From positions 2,495,418 through 2,559,417 of the forward strand of contig JBBCGL010000001.1 of assembly GCA_037200385.1 (NCBI GenBank): a stretch of 64,000 nt of DNA, read 5' to 3'. Each line of letters opens with the position of its first letter. The first letter of the stretch is position 1. Below are positions 27,290 through 36,914 of the stretch, piece after piece. The notes below the pieces were generated by a model, which saw only the letters and a program-made list of their open reading frames with translations, ran no database searches and was not told where the DNA came from. The DNA comes from Rhizomicrobium sp. (GTDB lineage: Bacteria > Pseudomonadota > Alphaproteobacteria > Micropepsales > Micropepsaceae). A program made the position numbers and the translations under genes.

Positions 27290-28024
27290 TCAAAGGCGCA
27301 GACCGCCGTCGGTTCCGATGACCTGGCCCGTGATCCAGCCGCCGGCTTCGCTGACCAGGAAAGCGATAACCTTTGCGATGTCGACGGGCTGACCGACACG
27401 GCCGAGCGGTGTCTTGCTGTTGATATAGCCCCGCATATCGTCGTTCAGCGGCAGAAGATCGGTTTCGACAGGGCCAGGCGCAACCGCGTTGACTCGGATC
27501 TTGCGGCCGCCCAGTTCCTGCGCCAGCACGCGCGTCGCGGATTCGATGGCGGCCTTGGTGGCAGCGTAGATGACCTGACCCGGCATCGGCTGCGCCGCAA
27601 GCGCCGAACTGACGTTCACGATGGAGCCCCCGTCGGGCCCAATGGCGCGGGCGGCACGCTGGCTTGCCAGAAGCATGCCCTTCAAATTGACCCCGACCGC
27701 GGCGTCGATCTGCGCGGCGTCGATCTGGTCGAGCGGCGCCGTGGCGCCGACGCCGGCATTGTTCACCAGGACATCGAGCCGTCCCCACTTGTCCTGGACG
27801 GCCGCGAACAGCCGGTCGAGGTCGGCGGTGTCCTGGACGGCACCCTGGATCGCCATGGCGCTGCCGCCGGCTTTGACGATGGCCTCGACCGTCGTATCGG
27901 CGCCGTCCCGGCGGCTGGCATAATTCACCGCAATCGCGAAGCCCTGGGCCGCCAGTTCGCGCGCGATTGCCGCACCGATGCCGCGGCTTGCACCGGTGAC
28001 GATCGCAACCTTGTTCCTGCTCAT
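27290..28024 (-). CDS. Short-chain dehydrogenase/reductase (classical)
   Basis: The 244-residue SDR has the TGASRGIG cofactor loop at residues 10-17, NNAG at 88-91 and the full catalytic set Ser140, Tyr153, Lys157. Its C-terminal GQVIGTDGG is FabG-like. GAAGGGG precedes the ATG at 28024. It lies 42 bases upstream of the Tat subunit gene and may be co-transcribed. Likely an alcohol/ketone step of the local pathway; substrate unknown. Confidence 0.88.
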   Translation of the reverse strand: MSRNKVAIVTGASRGIGAAIARELAAQGFAIAVNYASRRDGADTTVEAIVKAGGSAMAIQGAVQDTADLDRLFAAVQDKWGRLDVLVNNAGVGATAPLDQIDAAQIDAAVGVNLKGMLLASQRAARAIGPDGGSIVNVSSALAAQPMPGQVIYAATKAAIESATRVLAQELGGRKIRVNAVAPGPVETDLLPLNDDMRGYINSKTPLGRVGQPVDIAKVIAFLVSEAGGWITGQVIGTDGGLRL

Positions 28025-28123
28025 TCCCGATCCCCTTCGACACATTAGGACTTCGCGCCGCGGACGCGTAACCGCCCTCAGCGGCTGCAAGGCTACTCCA
28101 CCCCCGCCACGGGGCGGACCGGA

Positions 28124-28133
28124 TTTGCGCAAA
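28124..28133. promoter_or_regulatory. Palindrome in divergent promoter region, copy 1
   Basis: TTTGCGCAAA is a perfect 10-base palindrome, 99 bases upstream of the minus-strand SDR start. It shares TTTGCGCAA with a second site at 28217. Candidate operator. Confidence 0.4.
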
Positions 28134-28216
28134 CGCTAGCACCCTGGTGCAACAAAGCGAGCCCGGTCGTCGGCGCGGAATTCACGCCGCACAGAATCCG
28201 GAGAGAATGGCCGGGC

Positions 28217-28231
28217 TTTGCGCAATTGCGC
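28217..28231. promoter_or_regulatory. Palindrome in divergent promoter region, copy 2
   Basis: TTTGCGCAA at 28217-28225 runs into the perfect 12-base palindrome GCGCAATTGCGC (28220-28231). The element ends 22 bases before the amidase start. Together with the copy at 28124 it could bind one regulator acting on both divergent genes. The 229-base intergenic stretch holds no other gene. Confidence 0.4.
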
Positions 28232-28253
28232 GCAACCAAACGAGAGCGGGTCC

Positions 28254-29711
28254 ATGGCAACCAACGACACCGATCAATTGCTGCTAACGGGTTCGGTCGC
28301 GGCCATCGGCGCGGCGCTCCGCAAGAAGGAAATCTCGATCCGAGAGTCGGTGAGCTGGTACCTGGCTCGGATCGAGGCGTTCAACCAGAAAGGGCCAGCG
28401 CTCAATGCGGTGAAGGACGTCTCGAGCCACGCCGTGGCGGACGCGAAGGCGCTGGACGACGAACTGGCCGCGGGCCAGGACCGCGGTCCGCTTCACGGCA
28501 TTCCGATCCTGATCAAGGACAACGTCTTCATCGCCGACGAATACACCACCACCGCCGGCGTGACCGCGCTGAAGGATTTCGTGCCCAAGACGACGGCGAC
28601 GCTCGTCCGCCGGCTCCAGGACGCGGGCGCGATCATTCTCGGCAAGACCAAGCTGACGGAATTCGCCGACTATGTCTCCGACATCATGCCGGCCGAATTC
28701 AGCGGCGCCGGCGGCGTCGTGCGCAATCCGCACGGCATCTCCTATGGCCGCGGCCAGGGATCGAGCGTCGGCTCGGCCGCCTCCGTCGCTGCGGGCTTCG
28801 CGCCGCTCGCCATCGGCGGCGAGACGCAGAATTCGATCCAGACGCCGTCGAGCTATTCCTCGGTGGTCGGCTTCAAGGCCAGCGTCGGCATGATCGCCCG
28901 CACCGGCATCATGCCGCTGGTGCCGAGTCAGGATGCGCCTGGCCCCATCGCGCGCTGCGTCGGGGATGCCGCGCTGGTGTTCGCAGCGATCGGCGGCGCC
29001 GATCCGCGCGACGCCGTCTCGATCCAGATGCAGATGCAGTGCGACAATGCCCGGGGGCGCGGCCTGGAGAGCCTTGGCCATGTGCGCATCGGCGTGCCGC
29101 GCATCGCGATGGCGAACCGCGAGCAGTTCGCCGGCGTCATGCCACAATTCGAAGCGGCGCTGAGCGCATTGTCGAAAGCGGGCGCGCAGATCGTCGATCC
29201 CTGTGATCTTCCCAGCGCCGAGCAGATGCAGGAGGTCCGCTCCTGCGTGTTCCGGACCGAGTTCAAGGCGGCGCTCAATGCCTTCCTTGAAGACTACAAT
29301 GCGCCTTGCGGGATCGCATCGCTCGCGGCGCTGATCCGCTGGAACGAGGCGCATCCGCAGCATATCCCCTATGGCCAGTCGCTGCTGCTTGCGGCGGAGG
29401 AAACGCGCGGCCTTTCCGATCCGCAATATCTGGCGGATCGCGCCCGCGACATCGCGCTTAGCCGCCAGGGCGGTATCGATGCCGCGCTCTATGCCGGCGA
29501 TGCCGATGTGCTGATTGCGCCCATGGGCGCCGCCGCCAAGCTGACCGGCAAGGCCGGCGGCCCGACGCTGGCCATCCCCTTCGGCCTCGACGCGACGGGA
29601 ACGCCGTTCGGCATCACGCTCTATACCGCGCTGGGCCGCGACCGGCTGCTGCTGGCCGTCGGCCGGCTCGTCGAACGCGCCATCGCAAGACGCGTGCTTC
29701 CCAAGCTTTAG
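28254..29711 (+). CDS. Amidase-signature family hydrolase
   Basis: This 485-residue enzyme cleaves amide bonds through a Lys-Ser-Ser triad. Lys88 lies in ILIKDN, the cis-Ser in GSSVGS (170-171), and the nucleophile Ser194 in ETQNSIQTP. Most relatives have TGGSI where this has TQNSI, so the oxyanion-loop glycines are altered although the serine stays. The ATG at 28254 is preceded by GAGAG. It is divergent from the SDR and 21 bases upstream of a second SDR. In a cluster handling N-containing aromatics an amide substrate is plausible, but unproven. Confidence 0.85.
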   Translation: MATNDTDQLLLTGSVAAIGAALRKKEISIRESVSWYLARIEAFNQKGPALNAVKDVSSHAVADAKALDDELAAGQDRGPLHGIPILIKDNVFIADEYTTTAGVTALKDFVPKTTATLVRRLQDAGAIILGKTKLTEFADYVSDIMPAEFSGAGGVVRNPHGISYGRGQGSSVGSAASVAAGFAPLAIGGETQNSIQTPSSYSSVVGFKASVGMIARTGIMPLVPSQDAPGPIARCVGDAALVFAAIGGADPRDAVSIQMQMQCDNARGRGLESLGHVRIGVPRIAMANREQFAGVMPQFEAALSALSKAGAQIVDPCDLPSAEQMQEVRSCVFRTEFKAALNAFLEDYNAPCGIASLAALIRWNEAHPQHIPYGQSLLLAAEETRGLSDPQYLADRARDIALSRQGGIDAALYAGDADVLIAPMGAAAKLTGKAGGPTLAIPFGLDATGTPFGITLYTALGRDRLLLAVGRLVERAIARRVLPKL

Positions 29712-29732
29712 ACAACCGGACGGACATCGACC

Positions 29733-30512
29733 ATGGATCTTGGAATAGCAGGCCGCACCGCCATCGTGTGCGGCGGCAGCGCCGGGCTCGGCCGCGGCGC
29801 CGCATCGGCGCTGGCGCGCGAGGGCGTCGTCGTCTGGATCGCCGCGCGCGACAAGGCGCGGTTGGAACGGGCTGCCGGCGAGATCGCAGCGGAGACGCAC
29901 GGGACGGTCCACGCGGTGCCGGCCGACGTCACCACGGAAGACGGCCGCGGCGCCCTGCTTGCGGCCTGCCCCCAGCCGGACATCCTAGTCAACAATGCGG
30001 GCGGCCCGCCGCCCGGCGATTTCCGCAGCTGGTCGCGCGAGGACTGGATCAAGGCCCTCGACGCCAACATGCTGTCGGCGATCCTGCTCATCAAAGCGAC
30101 GATCGACGGCATGATCGCGCGGCGCTTCGGCCGCATCGTCAACGTCACCAGCCATATGGTGAAGCAGCCGCTCGGCCTGCTGGGCCTGTCGAACGGCGCG
30201 CGCTCGGGTCTCACCGGATTCGTCGGCGGCGTGGCGCGCGACGTCGCCGCCCACAATGTCACGCTCAACAATCTGCTGCCGGGCCAGTTCGACACCGATC
30301 GGCTGCGGTCGAACCACCGGAAATTCGCGGCGGCGCGGAAGATCGACTATGAGGATTTCCGCGCCGACGCCGGCCGGCAGATCCCGGCCGGCCGCTTCGG
30401 CCAGCCGGACGAGTTCGGCGCCGCCTGCGCCTTCCTGTGCAGCAAGCACGCCGGCTACATCACGGGACAGAACCTCCTGCTCGATGGCGGGCAATATCCC
30501 GGCCTGTTCTGA
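29733..30512 (+). CDS. Atypical SDR-fold protein lacking Tyr-x3-Lys
   Basis: The 259-residue protein has the SDR nucleotide fold (CGGSAGLGRG at 13-22, NNAG at 87-90) and Ser140. At the positions of the catalytic Tyr and Lys (13 and 17 residues after the Ser) it has Ser153 and Arg157 in LSNGAR. This unusual set recurs in a FabG-annotated subgroup, so it is probably not a simple mutation. It could have a different acid-base group or a non-catalytic role. It follows the amidase by 21 bases and converges on the dioxygenase gene 9 bases away. Confidence 0.83.
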   Translation: MDLGIAGRTAIVCGGSAGLGRGAASALAREGVVVWIAARDKARLERAAGEIAAETHGTVHAVPADVTTEDGRGALLAACPQPDILVNNAGGPPPGDFRSWSREDWIKALDANMLSAILLIKATIDGMIARRFGRIVNVTSHMVKQPLGLLGLSNGARSGLTGFVGGVARDVAAHNVTLNNLLPGQFDTDRLRSNHRKFAAARKIDYEDFRADAGRQIPAGRFGQPDEFGAACAFLCSKHAGYITGQNLLLDGGQYPGLF

Positions 30513-30521
30513 GCGGCGGGC

Positions 30522-31382
30522 TCAGGCCTCGTGGCCCCAGAGGCTGATGGCGTCGTAGGTCCGCACCGCCCAGTCGGCGCCGACATGGATCGGGTCGCAG
30601 CCATATTCGACGTCGAACCCCGCCGGCGTCCGCGCGTAGAAGGAGAGCATGCGGTCATTGGTATGCCGGCCCATGTGGCGGACGATCGGAAAGCCGCTTC
30701 GCTGGGCGCGGTAATAGGCCTCGAGCACGCCATCGATCGCTGCGACCTCGAACATCAGATGGTTGAGCCGCTTGGGCGTCGGCAGGGGCAGCAGCGCAAG
30801 CGTGTGGTGGCGCGCATTGCAATGCAGGAACACCAGATTCACATGGGTGCCGGGCCCCAGCGAGGTCTCGATGTAATCGCTGACCTTGAATCCCAGCGTT
30901 CGGTAGAATTCGAGGCTGCGGGCGACGTCCGGCGCGGAGATGACGATGTGGCCGAGGCCCTGCGCGCCGGTGACGAAGGCCGCACCCGTCTGCGACCGGA
31001 ACGGCATCGACGTCTCGCGCAGGCCGTGGACGATTTCGACCGCCAGGCCATCGGGGTCGCGCACCGCGATGCCGCCTTGCGCATGGCGCCGGTCCGCTTC
31101 CGCCGCCGTCAGCGCGCGGACCGCGATGTCCTTCGCCCGCAAGGCGGCCGCCAGCGCGGCGACCGACGCCTCGTCCGGCGCTTCGAAGCCGGCATAGGCC
31201 AGGTCGTCGGAGGCATCGTCGTGCAGCGCCAGCCGGCAGACCCGCCCGTCCAGGCGCAACTGCCGTTCGCCGCCGGCACCGTCGCCGGCGTCCTGCGCGC
31301 CGACGATGTCGACCGCAAACCGTGTCCATGCGCCGACATCGGCGACGTTCAGGCCGACATAGGCAAGGCTCGAGATGGACAT
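30522..31382 (-). CDS. BphC-like extradiol dioxygenase (VOC fold)
   Basis: The 286-residue two-domain type I extradiol dioxygenase splits the ring of a catechol-type biaryl or similar diol. Iron ligands are His145 (GLGHIVI), His208 (LNHLMFE) and Glu259 (FDVEYG), almost exactly the 146/210/260 pattern of BphC. Second-shell residues His192, His240 and Tyr249 also match. AAAAGG precedes the start. It lies 123 bases downstream of the Rieske ferredoxin gene. A biphenyl-, terpenoid- or steroid-derived catechol are all possible. Confidence 0.88.
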   Translation of the reverse strand: MSISSLAYVGLNVADVGAWTRFAVDIVGAQDAGDGAGGERQLRLDGRVCRLALHDDASDDLAYAGFEAPDEASVAALAAALRAKDIAVRALTAAEADRRHAQGGIAVRDPDGLAVEIVHGLRETSMPFRSQTGAAFVTGAQGLGHIVISAPDVARSLEFYRTLGFKVSDYIETSLGPGTHVNLVFLHCNARHHTLALLPLPTPKRLNHLMFEVAAIDGVLEAYYRAQRSGFPIVRHMGRHTNDRMLSFYARTPAGFDVEYGCDPIHVGADWAVRTYDAISLWGHEA

Positions 31383-31505
31383 GCGCGACCTTTTCGGAGG
31401 ATGCCATCCGACCCGACCATGCCGCGGCGCACCGGCTCTAGACAGCAACCGCACCGTCTGTCCCCTGTCTGCAAAGAAGGCGGCGCCGCAACGCCGGCCG
31501 GCGAT

Positions 31506-31874
31506 TCAGCGCGTGCCCGGCCGGGCGATCTCGGCATAGACGACGCCATCGCGGATTTCCGACCGATAGGTCCTGAGCGCGATGGTGCAGGGCGAAGATG
31601 TCGGCTCCCCGGTCCGCAGATTGAACGTACCGCGATGGAACGGACACTCGATCTCCTCGCCGATGACCTCCCCGTCGCAGAGCGAGGCGTTGCCATGCGT
31701 GCATTCGTCGTCCGTCACGAAATATTCGCCGCCGGAGCGGAACACCGCCAGCGCCTCCAACCCCTCCAATTCGACCCGAAAGCCACCTTCGTCCGGCACG
31801 TCGTCCGTCCGGCACAGCGCAACCATGCCTTGCGAAGCCTTTTTCGATCCGAGTTCATCCATGGCGGACGGCAT
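31506..31874 (-). CDS. Rieske-type ferredoxin of a ring-hydroxylating oxygenase
   Basis: This soluble 2Fe-2S carrier of about 122 residues has Cys-x-His in DECTHGNASL and Cys-x2-His in ECPFHRG, the Rieske ligands. It would deliver electrons to the oxygenase alpha subunit two genes upstream. The start is uncertain: ATG 31874 is chosen. A TTG at 31889 overlaps the stop of the preceding gene, and ATG 31862 also fits; none has a clear ribosome-binding site. No reductase gene is present in the window, so an electron source must come from elsewhere. Confidence 0.85.
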   Translation of the reverse strand: MPSAMDELGSKKASQGMVALCRTDDVPDEGGFRVELEGLEALAVFRSGGEYFVTDDECTHGNASLCDGEVIGEEIECPFHRGTFNLRTGEPTSSPCTIALRTYRSEIRDGVVYAEIARPGTR

Positions 31875-31885
31875 GACGCGGTCGG

Positions 31886-32245
31886 TCAATCTGCGATCCC
31901 GCTATGCATCCCGAACATGCGTTCCTCCTTGAAGGCAAACGGCACATGCGGGTCTGATTTGTAGAATTCCACATGCGGCGCGATCTCCGCCAAAGAGAGG
32001 GCCATGTGAAGCAGCAGACGGTCACCGCCCGTGACTTCGCCCAGCGGATAACGGTCGATCCGTTCGAGAATGTCGGGCAGGCGAAGAAGGATCGCATCGT
32101 AAAAGGCTTTGAGCTGTTCGGGCGTCGCGCTGCGGCGCTCGGCGGCCCTCTCATATTCCGTCGGCTTGGCCCATTTCCCGGCGAAGGGCTGAAGCTCGGC
32201 GAATTCCTGCGGCAATATCCCCGTCATCACAGCAGTCCCCGTCAT
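31886..32245 (-). CDS. Small conserved protein paired with Rieske oxygenase, copy 2
   Basis: Paralogue of the protein at 19801-20139 and of the same unknown family. It shares the TEYER, FYDAIL, LHMALSL, EIAPHVEFY and VPFAF blocks. As annotated it has 119 residues and starts with an ATG that overlaps the oxygenase stop by 4 bases (TCAT), with AAGGG upstream. An internal ATG at 32227 aligns better with the start of copy 1 and would give 113 residues. Translational coupling to the oxygenase supports a partner role. Confidence 0.75.
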   Translation of the reverse strand: MTGTAVMTGILPQEFAELQPFAGKWAKPTEYERAAERRSATPEQLKAFYDAILLRLPDILERIDRYPLGEVTGGDRLLLHMALSLAEIAPHVEFYKSDPHVPFAFKEERMFGMHSGIAD

Positions 32246-33450
32246 TCGCCGTTCACCCTTCCGTTCACGATATGGAACTGGTGGCGCAGCATGATCTCGT
32301 CATCCTGAAGATTCATCTGCTTCAGCACGCCCGACAGCAGCGCCTCCTGCGTGTCTTCCATGGTCGCCGTGTCCTCCAGCCAGGCATTGCGCTGCAGGAT
32401 CACGGCATAGCGCTGCGCCCAGTATTGCGCATTGGTCTTCGGCGCCTTGAGATAATATTTGCCTTCCCAGAGGCATTTGCCTTGAGCGACCGGCCAGAAC
32501 TGATGCGTGAACCACAGGCCGGCGCCAACATGGATCAGGAAGTTCGGGAACACCGTCGTCTGCTCGAAGCCCCAATTGGGATGGCGGCCGGGATTGACCA
32601 GCTTGGGAAGCGGAAACGGCTCGTCCCGCGCCAGGGCGATCGACGCGCCGAACAGCGCGTTTGCCGCCGTGCCCACCGGCGTCGGCGGATTCATGCCGTT
32701 CGAATAGAAGGCGATGCTGCGGTGCTCGCCGTTGAACGCGACATCGCCCTGCCAGTAATCGGTCAGGCCGGGGAAAGAACCGGCATGGATCGTCGGCACA
32801 TGGTAGCCCTCGCAGAAGGCGTCCATGCCGGTCTTCCAGTTGCAGTTTATGTGCGCGTAGTAGGTGTGGCAGTGCGTGATGTCGTCGAACGGATAGCCGT
32901 CGAAATGCTCGACGACGCCGCCGAGGAACTCGGTCAACGTCCTGGACGGCGTCTCCGCGAGATTGATGAAGATGAAGCCAGCCCAGCTGTCGACATGGAT
33001 CGGGATCAGGCCGTTTTCGGCGCGGTCGAAGCAGGCGGGGAATTTCTGCTGCTGCGGCACGTCGACCAGTTCGCCCTTCGCATTGTAGACCCAGCCATGG
33101 AAACGGCAGGTGACGACCGCGGCCTTGTTGCTGCCGAGCGTCTCCTCGCCGCCGGTTTCGGTCACGACCTTGTTGCCGCGGTGGCGGCAGACATTGTGGA
33201 AGGCGCCGATCTTGCCGTCCTTGCCGCGGATCAGGATGACGGAGGTGCGGGCGAAGTCCAGCCGCTTGACCTTGTAGTCGCCCGGCTTGGCGATCTCTTC
33301 CTCGCGCCCGACGACCAGCCAGTCGCGCCGGAAGATCTTTTCGATCTCCTTGTCGTAATAGTCCTGCGACAGGTACGGCTCGACGGGAATCGGAGCCTCG
33401 CCCAGCTCGGGATAGGGCGCGAGAAGCGGCATCTTGGATTGGGCGTTCAT
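32242..33450 (-). CDS. Rieske non-heme iron oxygenase, alpha subunit, copy 2
   Basis: It has 402 residues and the same numbering as copy 1: Cys88/His90 and Cys115/His118 for the Rieske cluster, and Glu214, His217 and His222 in CEGYHVPTIH. Asp366 lies in MEDTQEA. GGAGG precedes the ATG. Unlike copy 1 this module also has its own ferredoxin gene downstream. Differences between copies cluster in the region after residue 230 that shapes the substrate pocket, so the two probably act on related but distinct substrates. A weak TATATA (33572-33577) lies in the 196-base leader. Confidence 0.9.
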   Translation of the reverse strand: MNAQSKMPLLAPYPELGEAPIPVEPYLSQDYYDKEIEKIFRRDWLVVGREEEIAKPGDYKVKRLDFARTSVILIRGKDGKIGAFHNVCRHRGNKVVTETGGEETLGSNKAAVVTCRFHGWVYNAKGELVDVPQQQKFPACFDRAENGLIPIHVDSWAGFIFINLAETPSRTLTEFLGGVVEHFDGYPFDDITHCHTYYAHINCNWKTGMDAFCEGYHVPTIHAGSFPGLTDYWQGDVAFNGEHRSIAFYSNGMNPPTPVGTAANALFGASIALARDEPFPLPKLVNPGRHPNWGFEQTTVFPNFLIHVGAGLWFTHQFWPVAQGKCLWEGKYYLKAPKTNAQYWAQRYAVILQRNAWLEDTATMEDTQEALLSGVLKQMNLQDDEIMLRHQFHIVNGRVNGE

Positions 33451-33646
33451 GACAGCCTCCGGACACGATGCCTGGGTCGCCTGCCTGCGTTCGGCACCCC
33501 GGCAATATGCGACGCTAGCAAAAGCGCGTTGCCCGTGAAATTGCAGGCGGCGTCCATCAAACCGGCCGCCCTATATAGGTGCAGCCACATACAAAAGCTT
33601 GCGGACAGGAGACAAGAAAGGGACAGCGGCTTGCCGGCACCCGGAT

Positions 33647-34621
33647 TCAGGTACCCATCAAGGTGGCCGACGGAGTCTCGCCGAACCGGGCTTTGTAAAT
33701 CTTGGAGAACTGGCTGAAATTGGAGAACCCCGCATTGATCGCTGCCTGGCTGACCGTTGCGCCGGTCGTGCGGCCTTTCTCGAGTTCCTTGCGGGCGATA
33801 TCGAGCCGCACATTGCGGACATAGGCCATCGGCGTCGCATCGCGCCAGCGCCTGAAGCCGTAGAACATCGACCGCGCGCTGACGCCCGCCACCGCCGCGA
33901 TCTTGTCGACCGTCAGCTCGTCGCGCAGATGCGCCCGGATATAGGTCTCGGCGCGCTTGACGTAATAAGGCGCGGCGGTCGGCCCTGGACGAGCGAAATC
34001 TTCGGACTCGCTGTGGCGCAGACCGGCCAGCAGCATCGTGACCAGCGTATGCTCGAGGCTCCTGGTGACCCGCCGGTCGGTCAGCACTGCGGCGCTCTCG
34101 CTGCGGATGGCGCCGGTGACGTAGCCGAGCCAGGACGAGATGCCGGGATCGCGCATGATCGGCTCGAACACCAGATGCCGCGTCAGGCTCTTGCCCAGCT
34201 CGGCGGCCACCGCCTGCTCGATGACTTCGCGGTCGACGCGCATGAGGAATTGCAGGCACCGGCCGGGCCAGAACTCCCGCGTGAGCTGATCGGGATCGAG
34301 CACGAAGACGTCGCCGGGGCCGGCCATCACGCTGCCGAACGAACCGTCGAGCCGGCATTCGCCGTCCAACGGAAACTGGAAGGAGTAATAGGATGCCGCG
34401 TCGGTCTTGCTGATGCGAAAGCCGTCGGTCGTGCTCAGATCAACGCAGTGCAGCGAAATCCGGCCGATCGAGCATTCCTGGTGAACGAAATCGAGAAGAC
34501 TGGACTTGCGCGCGATCTCGAAGCGGTGCGTACCGGTCGTCGCCATGATGTATTCGCGGCAAGCTCCCGCATCTTCGGTCCGGAAGCGTGGTACACCCAG
34601 TCCTGTGGTTGTCTGCAGCAC
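33647..34621 (-). CDS. AraC-family regulator, copy 2
   Basis: This 324-residue regulator is paralogous to that at 21544-22536. The C-terminal HTH block is nearly the same (VSQAAINAGFSNFSQFSKIYKARFGETPSA split into shorter runs). The N-terminal AraC-binding-like domain is more divergent, as expected if each senses a different inducer. GTG 34621 is chosen because GAGGTGA lies 7 bases upstream. It is upstream of the second Rieske module with 196 bases between. Confidence 0.87.
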   Translation of the reverse strand: MLQTTTGLGVPRFRTEDAGACREYIMATTGTHRFEIARKSSLLDFVHQECSIGRISLHCVDLSTTDGFRISKTDAASYYSFQFPLDGECRLDGSFGSVMAGPGDVFVLDPDQLTREFWPGRCLQFLMRVDREVIEQAVAAELGKSLTRHLVFEPIMRDPGISSWLGYVTGAIRSESAAVLTDRRVTRSLEHTLVTMLLAGLRHSESEDFARPGPTAAPYYVKRAETYIRAHLRDELTVDKIAAVAGVSARSMFYGFRRWRDATPMAYVRNVRLDIARKELEKGRTTGATVSQAAINAGFSNFSQFSKIYKARFGETPSATLMGT

Positions 34622-34742
34622 AGTCAACTCACCTCGCCAACAACGCAGGCAGGTGACGTTAACATGACATCACGCTTTCACAAGACCTCGGCCCGCCTTC
34701 GCGTAAACCTTCGTCCAGTGTTGCAGCCGCACCGCAGTCCGG

Positions 34743-36344
<1,602 letters not shown>

Positions 36345-36417
36345 GGTGGAAACCTTCATCATAGATGCTCGCAAATGTGGTCATCAGCGCCGATCTTCGC
36401 GCCAGGATGCGCAAAGG

Positions 36418-36792
36418 TTATGCGAATAGCCGCAACACCTTTCCCAGTGCCGCAACCAATTGTGGCGCCACCGGATTACCGTTCCGAAGCGATCGCCGGT
36501 CGCCAGGCGCAGCAAGGTTTTGAAGCGCGCCCAACCTCTGCTGCAGCATTTTTGCTGTCGTGCTCTTCGACCGGCCGGGCATCTTGCCGACTGCCTTCGG
36601 CAAATCGGTCAAAGCGCCGAAGATCTTGGCACGGCAGCCGGAAGGCGCGCGACCGTGATCGACTTTCGCTTTTGTTTCCGTTGCCCGTTCGCGGGCATGG
36701 TCGTGCCGAAGAAAGGTCTCCGTCGCTTCGCGTCTCCTAAGGCGAATTTGGACCTGCAAGCGACCTGATGATAACTGTTTGATCGTGGCCAT
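36418..36792 (-). pseudogene. Tyrosine-recombinase integrase remnant (N-terminal part only)
   Basis: The frame encodes 124 residues starting MATIKQLSSGRLQVQIRLR, a characteristic N-terminal arm-binding start of phage-type integrases. GRSKSTTAKMLQQRLG and VAALGKVLR further on fit the core-binding domain. It ends at TAA near where the catalytic domain should begin, so the Arg-His-Arg-Tyr residues are absent. Normal integrases have over 300 residues. It sits between malate synthase and dusA, on the opposite strand to dusA. Likely a leftover of an integrated element. Confidence 0.7.
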
Positions 36793-36914
36793 CGCAGTGC
36801 TCTTTTCGTGCACAAATCCATCACACTCAGGCGTTGAAGCGTGGCGAAACAGGTCGTATTTCCGGATACGAAAGCGAGCACTTCGACGTCCAAGTTTTGG
36901 AATATAGCGAAATA

